The notes below the pieces were generated by a model that saw nothing but the letters and a program-made list of their open reading frames with translations, made no database searches and had not been told where the DNA came from. From the NCBI RefSeq assembly GCF_000337035.1, contig NZ_AOJL01000060.1, positions 159,410 through 223,409 on the forward strand: a DNA stretch of 64,000 nucleotides, in the 5' to 3' direction. This stretch comes from Halorubrum coriense DSM 10284. GTDB lineage: Archaea; Halobacteriota; Halobacteria; Halobacteriales; Haloferacaceae. Position 1 is the first letter of the stretch, and every line of letters starts with the position of its first letter. Both the position numbers and the translations under genes were made by a program. This document shows positions 1 through 8,118 of this stretch, piece after piece.

Positions 1-33
1 CCTCGCGCCATCAGAGATGTGTATAAGAGACAG
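1..33. other. Sequencing adapter remnant (454 primer A end + Nextera mosaic end)
   Basis: Positions 15-33 read AGATGTGTATAAGAGACAG, the 19-bp Tn5/Nextera mosaic end. Positions 1-14 (CCTCGCGCCATCAG) match the last 14 bases of the Roche/454 GS FLX primer A. Together they are the layout of a 454-compatible Nextera adapter. The genome begins at about base 34, a few bases after the S4e stop codon, so the contig end is artificial and anything downstream of S4e is missing. Confidence 0.96.
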
Positions 34-38
34 CGGCT

Positions 39-752
39 TCACTCATCCGCATCACCCTCGTCGTCGATGAACTTCTCGTCGATGACGACCACGTACTCCT
101 CGACCGTCTCGTAGCCGCCGTCCTCGCTGGCGACGGTCACGGTGTTGTCTCCGGAGCCGAGCGTCACGTCGATGTCTTCGATCTCGCCGATCTGGCCGGC
201 GTGCTGGCCGGCGACGGCGGTCACGAGCTCGCCCTCCTCGTACTCGAAGTGGGCGACGATCTCCTTCGTCTCGTTGTCGACGACGATCGAGTCGTTCGTC
301 TCGTAGTCCGCGTCGTCGTCGACGCGGACGTTCGTCCCGTCGTGGAGCGTCAGCTGGACGACCCCGCCGGGGACGACGGTCTTGTTCGTGATCTTCCCGA
401 GCCGGCTGCCCGCGGCGTCCTCGTCGACGGGGGTCAGCGCGAGCCGACCGCCCTCGTCGGGGAAGACGCGGAAGTACTCCCCGCGCTCGGGGAACGCCAG
501 GATGTCGAACATCCCGATCGGACGCTGTTCGTCCGAGACGGCGTCCCCGTTGACGAGGATCGAGTCGTTGTTCAGCGCGTAGCGCGCCTCCTTCGTCGAG
601 TCGACGTAGCCGAGCACGTCCCGCAGCAGGACGACGAGCGGAACGCCCGCCTCGCCGTGCGGGCCCGCGCCCGCCTTCACGGTGAACGTGTTCGTCTTGC
701 GCTCGACCGGCCAGGAGTTCGGTACCGACAGTCGCTTCTGGTGTCGCGTCAT
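39..752 (-). CDS. rps4e: 30S ribosomal protein S4e
   Basis: Archaeal/eukaryotic-type small-subunit protein of 237 aa. It has the S4e N-terminus ([15 protein letters not shown]), an S4-like RNA-binding stretch at about residues 40-100 and a KOW-type segment near residues 175-215 ([14 protein letters not shown]), with the acidic tail expected in a halophile. The start ATG overlaps the L24 stop as ATGA, so translation is probably coupled. It is the last gene visible of the ribosomal operon; its stop lies only 5 bases from the adapter boundary, so L5, S14 and later genes are simply not in the contig. Confidence 0.97.
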   Translation of the reverse strand: MTRHQKRLSVPNSWPVERKTNTFTVKAGAGPHGEAGVPLVVLLRDVLGYVDSTKEARYALNNDSILVNGDAVSDEQRPIGMFDILAFPERGEYFRVFPDEGGRLALTPVDEDAAGSRLGKITNKTVVPGGVVQLTLHDGTNVRVDDDADYETNDSIVVDNETKEIVAHFEYEEGELVTAVAGQHAGQIGEIEDIDVTLGSGDNTVTVASEDGGYETVEEYVVVIDEKFIDDEGDADE

Positions 753-1105
753 TCGTTATCCTCCTGGAGCCGCGCCTCGCGGCGCTCGTCCTCGAGGTCC
801 AGTTCGGTCACCCGGACGTTGCTCGCCGGAAGCGGGCGGGGAACCTCTTCCCCGTCCGCCTTCTCGACGGTGACGTCCTCGACCGTGATCCGCTCGGCGG
901 ACAGGTCGACGGAGACGACCTCCGCCTCCGTGCCGGCCGCGTCGCCGCGAAGCACCTCGACGGTGTCGCCGGCGTTGACGCGGACGTTCCGCTGTCCGTA
1001 CTCCTCGCGGAGGTCTTCGGTGAGGGTGGCCCGGACCTGATTCTGCCGCTCGTGGAGCGGCGCGGTCTCCGACCGTTTTCGTTGTTTGCGTGGCTGTTTC
1101 GTCAT
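749..1105 (-). CDS. rpl24: 50S ribosomal protein L24
   Basis: 118-aa L24 (uL24) of the large subunit, which initiates 50S assembly. The N-terminus is basic ([20 protein letters not shown]), and a KOW motif follows at about residues 43-62 ([15 protein letters not shown]). Acidic residues increase at the C-terminus. It lies 2 bp after L14 and overlaps S4e by 4 bp, in the standard archaeal order L14-L24-S4e. Confidence 0.97.
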   Translation of the reverse strand: MTKQPRKQRKRSETAPLHERQNQVRATLTEDLREEYGQRNVRVNAGDTVEVLRGDAAGTEAEVVSVDLSAERITVEDVTVEKADGEEVPRPLPASNVRVTELDLEDERREARLQEDNE

Positions 1106-1107
1106 AG

Positions 1108-1506
1108 TTAGACGATCATCGTCGCGGTCGAGGCGATGCTCCCGAATCGTTCGGCGACCTCGCGGGCGACGGGGCCTTTGATCTCCGTGCCCCGCGGCTC
1201 CTCGAGGTCGTCGATGATGACGGCCGCGTTGTCCTCGAACTTCACGCGCGTGCCGTCCGGACGGCGGATCGGCTTGCGCTGACGGACGACGACCGCCTCC
1301 AGCACCTGCCGCCGCATCTCCGGGGTCCCTTTCGTGACCGAGACGGTCACCTTGTCGCCGATCCCCGCCTTCGGGTGGCGGTTCTTCGTGCCGGAGTAGC
1401 CCGACACGGAGATCACCTTCAGCTCACGCGCGCCGGTGTTGTCGGCGCACGTGATCAGCGAGCCCTTCGAGAGCCCCTGCGTGACGTCGGCCTTGAGCGC
1501 CTCCAT
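1108..1506 (-). CDS. rpl14: 50S ribosomal protein L14
   Basis: 132-aa uL14, a 50S protein at the subunit interface. Signature stretches are [19 protein letters not shown] near residues 17-35 and the [11 protein letters not shown] strand. An in-frame GTG sits just before the ATG; I chose the ATG at 1506 because it gives the usual [10 protein letters not shown] start and a tight TGATG junction with the S17 stop. Fully conserved, with no oddities. Confidence 0.97.
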   Translation of the reverse strand: MEALKADVTQGLSKGSLITCADNTGARELKVISVSGYSGTKNRHPKAGIGDKVTVSVTKGTPEMRRQVLEAVVVRQRKPIRRPDGTRVKFEDNAAVIIDDLEEPRGTEIKGPVAREVAERFGSIASTATMIV

Positions 1507-1850
1507 CACTGATCACCCGAGCGGATCTCGACGACGACGTGGGACTTCGTCTTCGAGAGCGGTCGCGTCTCCGCGATTGTCACTTCGTCACCGACTTCGA
1601 GCGAGTCGAGCACGCCCGGCACGTGGGCCGGGATGCGCGAGCGACGCTTCATGTACCGATCGTATTTCGGTACGAACACGTCGTACTCTCGCTCGACGAT
1701 GACGGTCTTTTCCATATCCGTCGACACGACCGTTCCCTCGCGGGTCTGGCCGCGGACGGAGAGCTGCCCGTAGAACGGGCACTTCTCGTAGTCGTAATCC
1801 TCCGGGTTGTCTGGCTCCGGAGGCGTGGGTACGTCGATTCCTATCGCCAT
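1506..1850 (-). CDS. rps17: 30S ribosomal protein S17
   Basis: 114-aa uS17, a 16S rRNA-binding OB-fold protein. It has the archaeal N-terminal extension ([13 protein letters not shown]...), then [19 protein letters not shown] around residues 55-75. The frame stays open 84 bp further upstream, but that stretch is basic and unlike S17, so I set the start at the ATG at 1850. This start lies inside the end of rnp1 (10-bp overlap). Confidence 0.96.
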   Translation of the reverse strand: MAIGIDVPTPPEPDNPEDYDYEKCPFYGQLSVRGQTREGTVVSTDMEKTVIVEREYDVFVPKYDRYMKRRSRIPAHVPGVLDSLEVGDEVTIAETRPLSKTKSHVVVEIRSGDQ

Positions 1851-2299
1851 TGTGTGGCACCTCGTTCGGTGCGTTCGGCGGGCCGATATCGCAACCGATC
1901 GCCATCCACCGTCGCGTAGACCGCGTCTTTGCACTCGCCTCGTCGGCTCGCCGGACCCGCGTCGTCACCGTCGACGACGCTTGTGGACCCGGACGGGCCA
2001 GACTGACGGGGGCGGACCCCCGTAGTATCCGACCCGAGTTGGGACGCGGACCCCGGCGACAGTCCGTCGCCGGCGGCTTCATCTGTGCGAGCGGTCGGCG
2101 TCTCGACGACGCCGAACTCGAACGTCGCGCCCGACTTGGGCACGCGTTTGTCCCCCGACCCCGTTCGGACCACGAGGGTTCCGAACGTCTCGTCGAGCAC
2201 GCGACCGGCGATGCCCACGTGGGCGTCGCTGTCGTCGTCGACCACCCGAACCGGGAGGCCGACGAGCTCGTGCCGGACGAGTGTGTCGGGGGATATCAT
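1841..2299 (-). CDS. rnp1: Ribonuclease P protein component 1 (Rpp29/Pop4 family)
   Basis: 152-aa protein subunit of archaeal RNase P, which matures tRNA 5' ends. The Sm-like core is recognisable: LVRHELVGLPVRVV at about residues 8-21, GIAGRVLDETFGTLVVRT at about 29-46 and KRVPKSGATFEF at about 51-62; the final strands (VDGDRLRYRPAERTER) are at about 130-146. Between the two halves, at about residues 68-124, is a roughly 55-residue Ser/Gly/Asp-rich low-complexity stretch not expected in the compact family. The location between L29 and S17 is standard for archaea. The RNase P RNA gene is also in this window at about 44.5 kb. Confidence 0.93.
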   Translation of the reverse strand: MISPDTLVRHELVGLPVRVVDDDSDAHVGIAGRVLDETFGTLVVRTGSGDKRVPKSGATFEFGVVETPTARTDEAAGDGLSPGSASQLGSDTTGVRPRQSGPSGSTSVVDGDDAGPASRRGECKDAVYATVDGDRLRYRPAERTERGATQWR

Positions 2300-2300
2300 C

Positions 2301-2519
2301 TTACGCTTCGTCCTCGTCGAAGTCGCCTTCTTCGGCCTGGATCGTCTTGATCCGCGCGATCGTCTTCTTCAGCTCGTTGACGCGGCCCGGGCTCTCCGGC
2401 ATCCCGCCGGCCGCCCGCTGCGCCTTCGAGTTGAGCAGCTCGGTCTCGAGCTCCTCCAGTTCGACCTGCCGCTCCGCCGCGGTCATGTCGCGGATCTCGT
2501 CGGTGTAGAGGATGGCCAT
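2301..2519 (-). CDS. rpl29: 50S ribosomal protein L29
   Basis: 72-aa uL29, a small two-helix protein at the peptide exit tunnel. It shows the family pattern [22 protein letters not shown], then [16 protein letters not shown], with an acidic end. The start ATG shares one base with the S3 stop (TAATG), and rnp1 follows 1 bp after its stop. Confidence 0.96.
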   Translation of the reverse strand: MAILYTDEIRDMTAAERQVELEELETELLNSKAQRAAGGMPESPGRVNELKKTIARIKTIQAEEGDFDEDEA

Positions 2520-3457
2520 TATTCGTCCTCCTCCTCGTCCTCGTCGGCCGCCTCCATCTCCGCGACGAGGTCGGCCGCCTCGGACTCGATCTCTTCGTCG
2601 AGCTCGTCGAGTTCGTCGGCCTCGACATCCTCGTCGACCGGCTCCTCCGCGGCGACGTCCGTCGCCTCGGCGGCCGTCTCCTGCGTCTCCTCGACGACCT
2701 CTTCGACGACCTCCTCGTCGATGACCTCCGTGGGGTCCTCGTCGGGGACGTCGACGTCGTCGGCAGCCCCCACGTCGGGGACCTCGTCGGGGTCCTCTTC
2801 GAGCAGCGACTCGACGCCCTCGTCGGCGTCGACCGCCGCCTGCTCGACCTCCGGGACCTCGGCGTCCTCCCGGATCTCGAAGTCGTCGGGCAGGGTCGCG
2901 CCCGGCGGGATGATCTTCACGTTGACGCCGATCGTCCCGAGCTTCATGACGGCGACGCCTTGCCCGTGGTCGACGACCTCCTCGGCGGGCTCACCGTTGT
3001 GCTTGATGTAGCCGCGGTTGAACTTCTCGACGCGCGAGCGAGCGCCGGTGACCTTCCCGGACAGGACGATCTCCGCGCCCAGCGCGCCCGCGTCCATGAT
3101 GCGGTCGATCGTCGTGTGGCCGGCCTTCCGGAAGTACCAGCCGCGCTCGAGGGCGTTCGCCAGACGGTCCGCGACGATCTGGGCGTTCAGGTCGGGCTCG
3201 TCGACCTCCTGAACGTCGATCTGCGGGTCGTCCATGTCGAAGCGCTCCTCGAGCTCGGTGGTGATCTTGCGGATATTCTTCCCGCCCTTCCCGATCACCA
3301 TGCCGGGCTTTTCGGCCTTCAAGACGATCTGCGTGCCCATCGGCGTCTGGGCGACGTCCATCCCGCCGTAGCCGGCGCGGCCGAGCTCGTCCGCGAAGAA
3401 CTCGTTGATCTGGGAACGGCGCAGGCCGTCCTCGATGAATTGGTGTTCGTCAGCCAT
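2519..3457 (-). CDS. rps3: 30S ribosomal protein S3
   Basis: 312-aa uS3 at the mRNA entry side of the 30S. It has an N-terminal KH domain with the GKGGKNI loop at about residues 57-63 and the C-terminal S3 domain to about residue 205 ([34 protein letters not shown]). A very long acidic tail fills residues 206-312, almost entirely Asp, Glu, Val and Ala. Such tails occur in haloarchaeal S3, but this one makes the protein about a third longer than a bacterial S3. It overlaps L22 by one base. Confidence 0.97.
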   Translation of the reverse strand: MADEHQFIEDGLRRSQINEFFADELGRAGYGGMDVAQTPMGTQIVLKAEKPGMVIGKGGKNIRKITTELEERFDMDDPQIDVQEVDEPDLNAQIVADRLANALERGWYFRKAGHTTIDRIMDAGALGAEIVLSGKVTGARSRVEKFNRGYIKHNGEPAEEVVDHGQGVAVMKLGTIGVNVKIIPPGATLPDDFEIREDAEVPEVEQAAVDADEGVESLLEEDPDEVPDVGAADDVDVPDEDPTEVIDEEVVEEVVEETQETAAEATDVAAEEPVDEDVEADELDELDEEIESEAADLVAEMEAADEDEEEDE

Positions 3458-3921
3458 TAGTTATCAGCCTCCGGCTCCTCGATGATCAGTTCGACGTCCG
3501 CGAGCGTGGTGTTCCACTCCGTCGCGCCCGCGGCGCGTGGGTTCCGACCGGGTCGCTCGCCGACTTTGTGCGGGGCGACGTGTTTGATGACCATCGCTTC
3601 GCCGTCGAACCCCTGCTCGTCAGCGTTGTTCTTGACGTTCTCCAAGAGCTTGAGGAAGTCCTTGGCGGCCTTCTCGGGGTATCTCCCCGCGTCCCAGCCG
3701 TCGATGTCGGAGCGGTGGCCCGCGCCGGCGTTGTGCTGGCGCATCGGCACCGAGGTCTCCTCGTCGATGACCTCCTGGAGGAACTCCTCCGCGTCGGCGA
3801 CCGTCTCGCCTTTGATCTCTCGGGAGATCTCCTTGCTGTCCTTCACGCTGATGGGCCGGTCGCGGAGCATCCCCTTGGCGGTGGTCTCCGGGTCGGCCTC
3901 GACGCTGTAGTTGATTCCCAT
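3457..3921 (-). CDS. rpl22: 50S ribosomal protein L22
   Basis: 154-aa uL22, which lines the exit tunnel. Recognisable stretches are [18 protein letters not shown] near residues 15-32, the loop [33 protein letters not shown] in the middle and the [15 protein letters not shown] segment near the C-terminus. The product is acidic at its end. Stop and S3 start overlap as TAATG; S19 ends 3 bp upstream. Confidence 0.97.
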   Translation of the reverse strand: MGINYSVEADPETTAKGMLRDRPISVKDSKEISREIKGETVADAEEFLQEVIDEETSVPMRQHNAGAGHRSDIDGWDAGRYPEKAAKDFLKLLENVKNNADEQGFDGEAMVIKHVAPHKVGERPGRNPRAAGATEWNTTLADVELIIEEPEADN

Positions 3922-3924
3922 GGG

Positions 3925-4350
3925 TTACTTGAGGGGCACGAACTTCGAGGACCGGGTCGCGCCGATGCCGGCCTGACCGTGTTCGACGGTGCTTCGCGTG
4001 AGGTGGAACTCACCCAGGTAGTGCCCGATCATCTCGGGCTCGACCTGAACGCGCTCGAAGCTGTGTCCGTTGTACACGGAGAAGGTGACGCCGACGAACT
4101 CCGGGAGGATCGGCATGTCGCGTAGGTGCGTCCGGATCGGGTCGTCCGCCGTCGTCTCCTTGTCGCGGCCGCGGACCGTCTCCAGCAGCTTCTGCTGTTC
4201 GGTGCCGAGTCCGCGAACGATGCTTCGCCGCTGGCGTGCGGGGAGCAGTTCCGCGACCTCGTCTACGTCCATCTCCTGCAGCTCGTCGAGCGAGTGACCG
4301 CGGTAGGCGAACTCCTTGCCCTCGCGGCCGGTTCGGTAATCTGAACTCAT
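3925..4350 (-). CDS. rps19: 30S ribosomal protein S19
   Basis: 141-aa uS19 of the 30S head. It carries the archaeal N-terminal extension ([17 protein letters not shown]) and the conserved C-terminal core [21 protein letters not shown] and [13 protein letters not shown], near residues 84-121. It overlaps L2 by 4 bp (ATGA). Confidence 0.97.
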   Translation of the reverse strand: MSSDYRTGREGKEFAYRGHSLDELQEMDVDEVAELLPARQRRSIVRGLGTEQQKLLETVRGRDKETTADDPIRTHLRDMPILPEFVGVTFSVYNGHSFERVQVEPEMIGHYLGEFHLTRSTVEHGQAGIGATRSSKFVPLK

Positions 4351-5069
4351 TTGTTGCCACCTCGTCCGGTGCGCTTGGATGCGATGTCACCGACCTTGCG
4401 TCCCGGCGGGGCGTCCCGCGAGACGGACTTCGGCTGGCCGGGGTGTTGGCGACCACCGCCACCGAAGGGGTGGTCGACGGCGTTCATCGCGACGCCGCGC
4501 ACGCGCGGGTATTTGGTGCCGCGCGCTTTCATCTTGTGGTGCTTGTTGCCGGCCTTGACGAAGGGCTTCTCCGTCCGGCCGCCGCCCGCGACCACGCCGA
4601 TCGTGGCGCGGCACTGGGGGTCGAGTCGCTTCACTTCGCCGCTGGGGAGCTGGACGACCGCGACGTCGCGGTCGTGGGTGAGGAGCGTCGCCGACACGCC
4701 GGAGGCGCGCGCGAACTTCCCGCCGTCCCCGCGGTTGCTCTCGACGTTACAGACCGGGACGCCCTCGGGGATCTCCGCCAGCGGGAGCGTGTTGCCCGGC
4801 TTGATCTCCGCCGAGACGCCGACTTGGATCGTCTCGCCCACGCGCACGCCTTCCGGCGCGAGCACGAGCCGACGGTCGTCGTCCTCGAACTCGACTTCCG
4901 CGAGGGGAGCCGAGCGGGCGGGGTCGTGTTCGATCCCGACGATCTCGCCGGTGATCGTGTCCACGTCTTCGAGCTTCTTGTGCGACAGTTCCGCCTTGTA
5001 ACGGTGGGAGGGGGCCCGGAACGTCGGGCCGCCGCGTCCGCGCCGTTGTCCTTGGATTCGTCGTCCCAT
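4347..5069 (-). CDS. rpl2: 50S ribosomal protein L2
   Basis: 240-aa uL2, a core 23S-binding protein needed for peptidyl-transferase centre assembly. The N-terminus is [20 protein letters not shown]; the C-terminal hallmark [17 protein letters not shown], at about residues 192-208, includes the conserved His of the peptidyl-transferase region. Its length matches other archaeal L2. It lies 1 bp after L23. Confidence 0.98.
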   Translation of the reverse strand: MGRRIQGQRRGRGGPTFRAPSHRYKAELSHKKLEDVDTITGEIVGIEHDPARSAPLAEVEFEDDDRRLVLAPEGVRVGETIQVGVSAEIKPGNTLPLAEIPEGVPVCNVESNRGDGGKFARASGVSATLLTHDRDVAVVQLPSGEVKRLDPQCRATIGVVAGGGRTEKPFVKAGNKHHKMKARGTKYPRVRGVAMNAVDHPFGGGGRQHPGQPKSVSRDAPPGRKVGDIASKRTGRGGNK

Positions 5070-5070
5070 C

Positions 5071-5325
5071 TCAGAACACCCCGATGCGCGAGGCGATTTC
5101 GGTCGCGTCGTCGTCTTCGGACAGGGTGACGATCGCCTTCTTCTCGCCCTGCGGCGTCACCTGCGTGTTCACGTCGACGACGCCCACGTCGTATCGCTCG
5201 GCGACCTCGGAGCGGATCTCCGGTTTGGCCGCGTCGACGTCGACGAGGAACAGCAGCTTGTTGTTGAAGTCCATCTCGTTCATCGCCTGCTCGGTGACGA
5301 TCGGATGCTCGATGATCGAGTTCAT
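5071..5325 (-). CDS. rpl23: 50S ribosomal protein L23
   Basis: 84-aa uL23 at the tunnel exit, docking site for SRP and secretion factors. It has the usual archaeal short length with IIEHPIVTEQAMNEMDFNNKLLFLVD and the C-terminal TPQGEKKAIVTLSED. The reading frame continues far upstream as an artefact of high GC; the ATG at 5325 is fixed by the ATGA overlap with the L4 stop and the family N-terminus. Confidence 0.97.
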   Translation of the reverse strand: MNSIIEHPIVTEQAMNEMDFNNKLLFLVDVDAAKPEIRSEVAERYDVGVVDVNTQVTPQGEKKAIVTLSEDDDATEIASRIGVF

Positions 5326-6068
5326 CGGTCGGCCACCTCGGCGACGGCGCTCTCGGTCCACAGCGTGAGTCGGCCCGGGTGCGCGCCGGGCGCGAGGTCC
5401 TCCGCGTTGACCTCGCGAGCGGTCGCGACGTCGACGCCCGCGAGGTTGCGGGCGGCGCGGGACGGCTCCTCGCTGGTGACGACGAGGACGGACTTGGGCT
5501 GGCGGTACTTGCGGCCGCGGGCCTTGCCCTGTCCGGCGCGGACGGAGCGGCCCTCCTCGGCGCGCTCGATGTCGGCGTCGGCGCCGACCGCTTCGAGCAC
5601 GCCCAGAGCGTCCTGCGTCTTGTCGAGGTCCTCGAACTCGTCGCTCACGACGAGCGGGAGGTCGAGGGCCTCGTCGAACGCGTGGCCGCGCTCGGCGACG
5701 AGCTCGGCCTCGGTCGTGGCCGCGATGGCCGACTGGATCGCGAGCTGTCGCTCCTTGTCGTTCAGTTTCTTCGTCTGGTCCTTCTCGGCCTTCGGCGGGT
5801 GCGCGGCGCGGCCCGACACGGCGTGCGGGACGCGACGGGCGACGTTCTCGGAACGTGGCACGTGCGCGAGCCCGCGGCCGGAGCCGAACGACTCGGCGGG
5901 CGTCCGCAGCCCGGCGAACTCGTCGGCCCCGTAGGCCTGCTTCCGGTTGGCCTGAGCGGCGTCGACCGCGCGACCGATGAGGTCCGGTCGGAACGCGGTC
6001 TCGAAGACGGCCGGCAGCTCGACGCTGCCCGCCTCCTCGCCGTCCAGGTCGTGTACTGTTGCGTTCAT
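5322..6068 (-). CDS. rpl4: 50S ribosomal protein L4
   Basis: 248-aa uL4 (eukaryotic L4/L1 type) whose long loop reaches the exit tunnel. Recognisable elements are FRPDLIGRAVDAAQANRKQAYGAD near residues 26-49, GSGRGLAHVPR, and a C-terminal half with RAGQGKARGRKYRQPKS. It is flanked by L3 (3-bp gap) and L23 (4-bp overlap). Confidence 0.97.
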   Translation of the reverse strand: MNATVHDLDGEEAGSVELPAVFETAFRPDLIGRAVDAAQANRKQAYGADEFAGLRTPAESFGSGRGLAHVPRSENVARRVPHAVSGRAAHPPKAEKDQTKKLNDKERQLAIQSAIAATTEAELVAERGHAFDEALDLPLVVSDEFEDLDKTQDALGVLEAVGADADIERAEEGRSVRAGQGKARGRKYRQPKSVLVVTSEEPSRAARNLAGVDVATAREVNAEDLAPGAHPGRLTLWTESAVAEVADR

Positions 6069-6071
6069 TGG

Positions 6072-7088
6072 TTATCCCTGGTTGGATTCGGTGGAAACGT
6101 ACCGGACCTCGGGGTCGAGGCGCGGCTGGTCGTTCGGCCGGATGGCCGGGCGGAACCGCAGCAGGCGCTGGTCCGGACCGGGCAGCGAGCCCTTGATGAG
6201 CGCGTACTCGCCGTCGACCTCGCCGTAGTTGACGAAGCCGCCGTCGACGGAGGCGTCGTCGCCCTCGCCGAAGTCGATGAGGCGCTTGTTGAGCTCGGTG
6301 CGCTGGTGGTAGCCGGTCTGCCCCTGCTGGGGGACGGTGGAGCGGACGCGGGAGGGGTTCCACGGACCGAGGTTCCCGATCCGACGCCGCCATCCCTGAC
6401 GGGCGTGTTTGCCCTTCCGCTTCTGAACGCCCCAGCGCTTGACGGGACCCTGCGTCCCCTTCCCCTTCGTGATGCCGGAGACGTCGGTGTACTGGCCCGC
6501 GCGGAAGACGTCGCCGAACTCGTGAGCGCCGCCCTCGGCGACGAGGTCCAGCGCGAAGTCGACGCGCTCCTCGAGGGAGCCGCCGCCGACGCGCGTTTCC
6601 ATGACGTCCGGCTTCTTCTTCGGGACGTTGGAGAGGTCCGAGGGGGCCGTGTGCGTGATGACGCGCACGTCGTCGACGACGTCGTCGTCGAGCAGCGCGC
6701 GGAGTTCGTCGGCGTCCGCCTCGAATGTTTCCTCGGCCGGGAGGTCGAGCGCGCGGTCGAGCTCCTCGTGGAACTCGGTCGCCCAGACCTCTTCGACCGG
6801 CTTCTGTCCGTACGGCGTGTTCTCGTAGGCGCGCACGGCGACGGCGTACATCTGCGGCGTCTCGACGACGGTGACGGGGACGGCCTCTTCCATCCCTTCA
6901 CGCGGCGAGTTCGCCTCGTCGTTGACCATCATGACGTGGGTCATCCCGGCCTTGTAGCCGGCGAATCCCTGCAGCGCAGGGGCCCCATCGTCTTCTGGCC
7001 ACGAACGGATGCGCGGCACCTCGCTCTCTGCGCGGGTGCGCGGGCCGTAGCCCAGCGAGCCTTTTCGTGGTCGGCTTGGTTGTGGCAT
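6072..7088 (-). CDS. rpl3: 50S ribosomal protein L3
   Basis: 338-aa uL3 (archaeal/eukaryotic type) with the N-terminus MPQPSRPRKGSLGYGPRTRA, GFAGYKAGMTHVMMV near residues 43-57, the conserved stretch GITKGKGTQGPVKRWGVQKRKGKHAR, and the HQRTELNKRLI segment. The frame is open for 69 bp upstream, but that part overlaps the preceding gene and is not L3-like, so the ATG at 7088 is used. It starts 4 bp after the SPOUT methyltransferase stop. Confidence 0.97.
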   Translation of the reverse strand: MPQPSRPRKGSLGYGPRTRAESEVPRIRSWPEDDGAPALQGFAGYKAGMTHVMMVNDEANSPREGMEEAVPVTVVETPQMYAVAVRAYENTPYGQKPVEEVWATEFHEELDRALDLPAEETFEADADELRALLDDDVVDDVRVITHTAPSDLSNVPKKKPDVMETRVGGGSLEERVDFALDLVAEGGAHEFGDVFRAGQYTDVSGITKGKGTQGPVKRWGVQKRKGKHARQGWRRRIGNLGPWNPSRVRSTVPQQGQTGYHQRTELNKRLIDFGEGDDASVDGGFVNYGEVDGEYALIKGSLPGPDQRLLRFRPAIRPNDQPRLDPEVRYVSTESNQG

Positions 7089-7092
7089 GTGT

Positions 7093-7959
7093 TTACTCCG
7101 TGAGTGTGAGCGAGCCGAGGGTCGCGAACAGAGCCTCCTCCGTCCGGACGACCTCACTCGCCTGTGCCGGGATCGTGTTCAGCCAGAGGTCGAACCCCGG
7201 ATCGGGTTCGACCGGACGGCCGTCGGCGACGGCCGACCGAATGCGGTCGGGCGAAAGCCCGAGCATCTCCGGAAGCCCCCGCTCGGGCGCGCCGAAGGCG
7301 ACGGTGTAACCGCCGGCCTCGCGGGCGTCCGAGACGAGGTCGCCGAGCCGCGAGACGGAGAGTTCCCCTCCGTGTCGCGACGTCGCGACGGCCAGTCCGT
7401 CGCCGGCGAGCGCTTCCGACAGGTCCGCGGCCGCGACCTGGAAACCGACCTCCGGCTTCCCGGTGATGCGGGCGCGGACCGGTTCTCTCGAAGAGACCCT
7501 GATGGTGACGCGCTCCCCCCGCACGACCTCCATTCCGGAGGGGACGAGCAGGGAGATCGGGTGTTCCCGCAGCGGGGAATTGACCCGGACGCGGCCTTCA
7601 GGTCCGACCTCGGTCACGAGTCCCTGTGTTTTCGACTCTTCCCCGCTAGGGGTCGAGCCGGTCCGCCACGGCACGCGGAGCGGGGGGAGCACACCGACGT
7701 ACCGGAGTTCGTCGCGTTGCCCCCAGAGGTCCTTTCGGAGCTCCGGCGGCGTCGCGGCGTACCCCAGCACGGTGCGGACGTACTCCCCGCCCCGTCGCCC
7801 GTCGCCTTCCCGGTCAGGGAAGACCACGAGCCGATCCGCCCGGAACACCGCCGCCGCACGGGCGACGTAGCCGAGTTTGCGAGTCGCCTCGCGGTCGTCC
7901 TCGGCTTCCCGGACGAGCGAAGACGGAACACAGATCGTGAGTCCGTCTTCGGTACGCAT
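7093..7959 (-). CDS. Putative SPOUT-type RNA (uridine N3) methyltransferase
   Basis: 288-aa protein of the COG2106-type SPOUT superfamily (relatives of human SPOUT1/CENP-32), predicted to methylate rRNA uridine with S-adenosylmethionine. Seen here: an N-terminal strand/helix unit (TICVPSSLVREAED...GYVARAAAVFRADRLVVFPD), a middle OB-like part with VTEVGPEGRVRVNSPL near residues 150-165, and the knot region GYTVAFGAPERGLPEMLGLS near residues 233-252, typical of the trefoil-knot cofactor site. It is the first gene of the L3 ribosomal operon, a position conserved in haloarchaea. The frame is open further upstream; the ATG at 7959 matches the family and lies behind a TATA-like element. Confidence 0.88.
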   Translation of the reverse strand: MRTEDGLTICVPSSLVREAEDDREATRKLGYVARAAAVFRADRLVVFPDREGDGRRGGEYVRTVLGYAATPPELRKDLWGQRDELRYVGVLPPLRVPWRTGSTPSGEESKTQGLVTEVGPEGRVRVNSPLREHPISLLVPSGMEVVRGERVTIRVSSREPVRARITGKPEVGFQVAAADLSEALAGDGLAVATSRHGGELSVSRLGDLVSDAREAGGYTVAFGAPERGLPEMLGLSPDRIRSAVADGRPVEPDPGFDLWLNTIPAQASEVVRTEEALFATLGSLTLTE

Positions 7960-7995
7960 CGTGGCGAGACTGTACACCTCGATTCCGGACGCCAC

Positions 7996-8006
7996 CGTAA
8001 AAGGAT
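7996..8006 (-). promoter_or_regulatory. TATA-like box for the ribosomal operon
   Basis: On the minus strand CCTTTTACGG is centred about 42 bp upstream of the SPOUT gene ATG, predicting transcription start near 7975 and a short leader. No comparable element is seen inside the tightly packed operon down to S4e, so this is the likely main visible promoter of the ribosomal run. Confidence 0.5.
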
Positions 8007-8118
8007 AGCGGTCCCGATATCCGGCTGTGCCGCGTTCACACGGTGTTTTCCGGGGGATTCGGCCCGCGGCTCCGAGCCAACACGTCACACGGATCGGCGC
8101 TGCCGCGGACCCGCCCCC

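Noticed and set aside
5071-6393. 440-aa minus-strand open frame spanning L23 and much of L4
   Set aside because: Only the last 84 residues are L23; the rest is Arg/Pro/Gly-rich antisense-free read-through of the L4 gene in another frame.
5379-7103. 574-aa plus-strand frame opposite L4 and L3
   Set aside because: Val/Arg/Gly-rich antisense shadow of the ribosomal genes; all long antisense frames in the window have this composition and no family resemblance.
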